Source of the DNA: an uncultured Pseudomonadota bacterium | GTDB taxonomy: Bacteria; Myxococcota_A; Bradymonadia; Bradymonadales; GCA-2716585 | NCBI GenBank assembly: GCA_937123825.1 | Contig: CAKZKQ010000493.1 | Span: forward strand, 1 to 34,045 | Direction of reading: 5' to 3' | DNA length: 34,045 bases | Part shown: positions 33,177 to 34,045 of the stretch, in pieces | How the letters are laid out: each line of letters begins with the position of its first letter | Position numbering within the stretch: position 1 is the first letter of the stretch | Made by a program: the position numbers and the translations under genes | Notes under the pieces: generated by a model | The model's input: only the letters and a program-made list of their open reading frames with translations | The model's database searches: none | What the model was told of the DNA's origin: nothing

Positions 33177-33854
33177 ATGGAAGACAACAAACGTCCGCCG
33201 TCTGGCGACGGCCTCTGGGACGACGTCCTGCTCAATCACAACTACGACGGCATCGAAGAGTTCGACAACCCCATGCCGGGGTGGTGGACGGGGCTCTTTG
33301 GACTGACAGTCATCTGGGCAGGGTTCTACCTGGTGGCCATCAACGTGGGGGCGATCAACACCTACGAAGATGACCTGGCCCAGGGCATGGCCGAGCTGGA
33401 GTCGGTGCGCGGCAAACACCAGGCGGCCCAGCCCAAGATCACCATCGACGACGCGATGATCATCGCGGCGGTGGACAAGCCCGAGGCGCTGGAGGAGGGC
33501 AAGACCCAGTTCACCGAAAAGTGCGCCCCTTGCCACGGTGCCGAGGGTCAGGGCCTGATCGGCCCCAACCTGACCGACGACCACTGGCTCCACGGCGGCG
33601 AGCTGACCAAGGTCTTTGCGTCGATCAAAACGGGCATTCCAGACAAGGGCATGCCGCCCTGGGGTGGGATGCTGCGCGACGAGCAGATCGTCAACGTCAC
33701 GGCCTACATCCGCACCCTGCGCGGCACCAACCCCAAAGGCGCCAAAGAACCCCAGGGTGAGATCTACTCGCCCCCCGCCAACGAAGGCGACAAAGAGGAC
33801 GCTCCCGCCAAAGAGGAAGCCCCAAAAGAGACCGACGCCAAAACCAACCCCTGA
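33177..33854 (+). CDS. ccoP: cbb3 oxidase subunit III, CcoP, with a single heme c
   Basis: Carries electrons to the catalytic subunit. The 225 residues start at an ATG behind AAGGAGG. The N-terminal FixP_N region includes YDGIEEFDNPMPGWWTGLFG, then one membrane helix (~34-58). One cytochrome c domain follows: CAPCH at 116-120 and an axial Met159 in KGMPPW. Classical CcoP has two heme c sites (~300 residues); the second is missing here. The tail is Pro/Glu/Lys/Asp-rich and probably disordered. Last gene of the operon; extragenic palindromes follow. Confidence 0.93.
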   Translation: MEDNKRPPSGDGLWDDVLLNHNYDGIEEFDNPMPGWWTGLFGLTVIWAGFYLVAINVGAINTYEDDLAQGMAELESVRGKHQAAQPKITIDDAMIIAAVDKPEALEEGKTQFTEKCAPCHGAEGQGLIGPNLTDDHWLHGGELTKVFASIKTGIPDKGMPPWGGMLRDEQIVNVTAYIRTLRGTNPKGAKEPQGEIYSPPANEGDKEDAPAKEEAPKETDAKTNP

Positions 33855-33867
33855 AAAAGTTGCGGGT

Positions 33868-33913
33868 CCAGGGAGCGCGCTCCCTGGCGGGGGTCTGGGG
33901 CGCGCAGCCCCAG
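33868..33913. repeat. Tandem extragenic palindromes (REP-like), possible operon terminator
   Basis: A perfect 20-base palindrome CCAGGGAGCGCGCTCCCTGG (33868-33887) is followed after seven bases by CTGGGGC-N5-GCCCCAG (33895-33913). Similar GC-rich paired palindromes are scattered between genes in many proteobacteria. They lie 14 bases past the ccoP stop and could halt or attenuate transcription, but there is no U-tract. From 33914 to the window end nothing else is recognised. Confidence 0.6.
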
Positions 33914-34045
33914 GAACAACCCCTCAAGCCTCAAAAGCGCTCTCCCAGGCACAAAAAAGCGGGGGCACGAGGGGGCGGCAGCCCATAGGCGCCAAATTAA
34001 GGTTCACGAGCAAGCCCACAAGTCTCAAAAAACGAGATAGAGTGA

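Noticed and set aside
30782..33235. An 817-codon open frame antisense to the cbb3 genes
   Set aside because: Its translation is low-complexity, rich in His/Arg/Gln/Gly, and lies opposite ccoNO and ccoQ, which have clear heme motifs. Long antisense frames are expected in GC-rich DNA.

Overview
The window is GC-rich chromosomal DNA from a deltaproteobacterium-grade organism, most likely Myxococcota or a Bradymonadales-like relative. The basis is a secreted protein with an Asn/Pro-rich linker and a MYXO-CTERM-type tail, several VWA lipoproteins, an AgmX/PglI-type C-terminal domain, a CcoN-CcoO fusion, and the delta-style mix of house-keeping genes with large surface proteins. No rRNA, tRNA, insertion sequence or CRISPR array was recognised.

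Layout. 1-6.2 kb: the tail of a LysR regulator, uracil-DNA glycosylase (ung, minus), a VWA lipoprotein (minus), a stand-alone RelA/SpoT-type alarmone synthetase (plus), and a large VWA lipoprotein with an AgmX-type tail (minus). 6.4-10 kb: a parvulin-type periplasmic PPIase, an anchored protein of unknown function, then a strongly structured leader ahead of a two-gene membrane module (SPFH-like lipoprotein plus a small membrane protein). 10-14 kb: a TetR regulator divergent from a CYP102-like P450, then RlmD. 14.2-20.5 kb: a membrane-anchored PP2C phosphatase with an outer peptidoglycan-binding-like domain, and a 1451-residue secreted FG-GAP/Ig-like protein with a sorting tail. 20.9-25.1 kb: a DksA-like factor without the zinc cysteines, an ABC-F ATPase (minus), a phage-type P-loop ATPase (Sak4-like) under a palindromic operator, and a 250-300 nt highly structured non-coding stretch ending in a strong bidirectional terminator. 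25.1-30.3 kb: an M23-type lipoprotein divergent from an alpha/beta hydrolase around a palindromic operator, an MmyB-type XRE regulator, a PrsW-like membrane protease and a TauE/SafE-like exporter. 30.7-33.9 kb: a compact cbb3 oxidase operon (ccoNO fusion, a 55-residue ccoQ, single-heme ccoP), followed by extragenic palindromes.

Functional threads. Two parts of the stringent response (alarmone synthetase and DksA-like factor) and several envelope-surveillance proteins (PPIase, PP2C, PrsW, SPFH-like, M23-like) lie here, but they are not one operon. The most interesting unexplained signals are two non-coding regions rich in nested perfect stems (8382-8565 and 24732-24975), and the recombinase-like ATPase next to the second one. 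That ATPase ends in an SSB-like acidic/aromatic tip and shares an operator half-site with ung, suggesting a DNA-damage-linked module.
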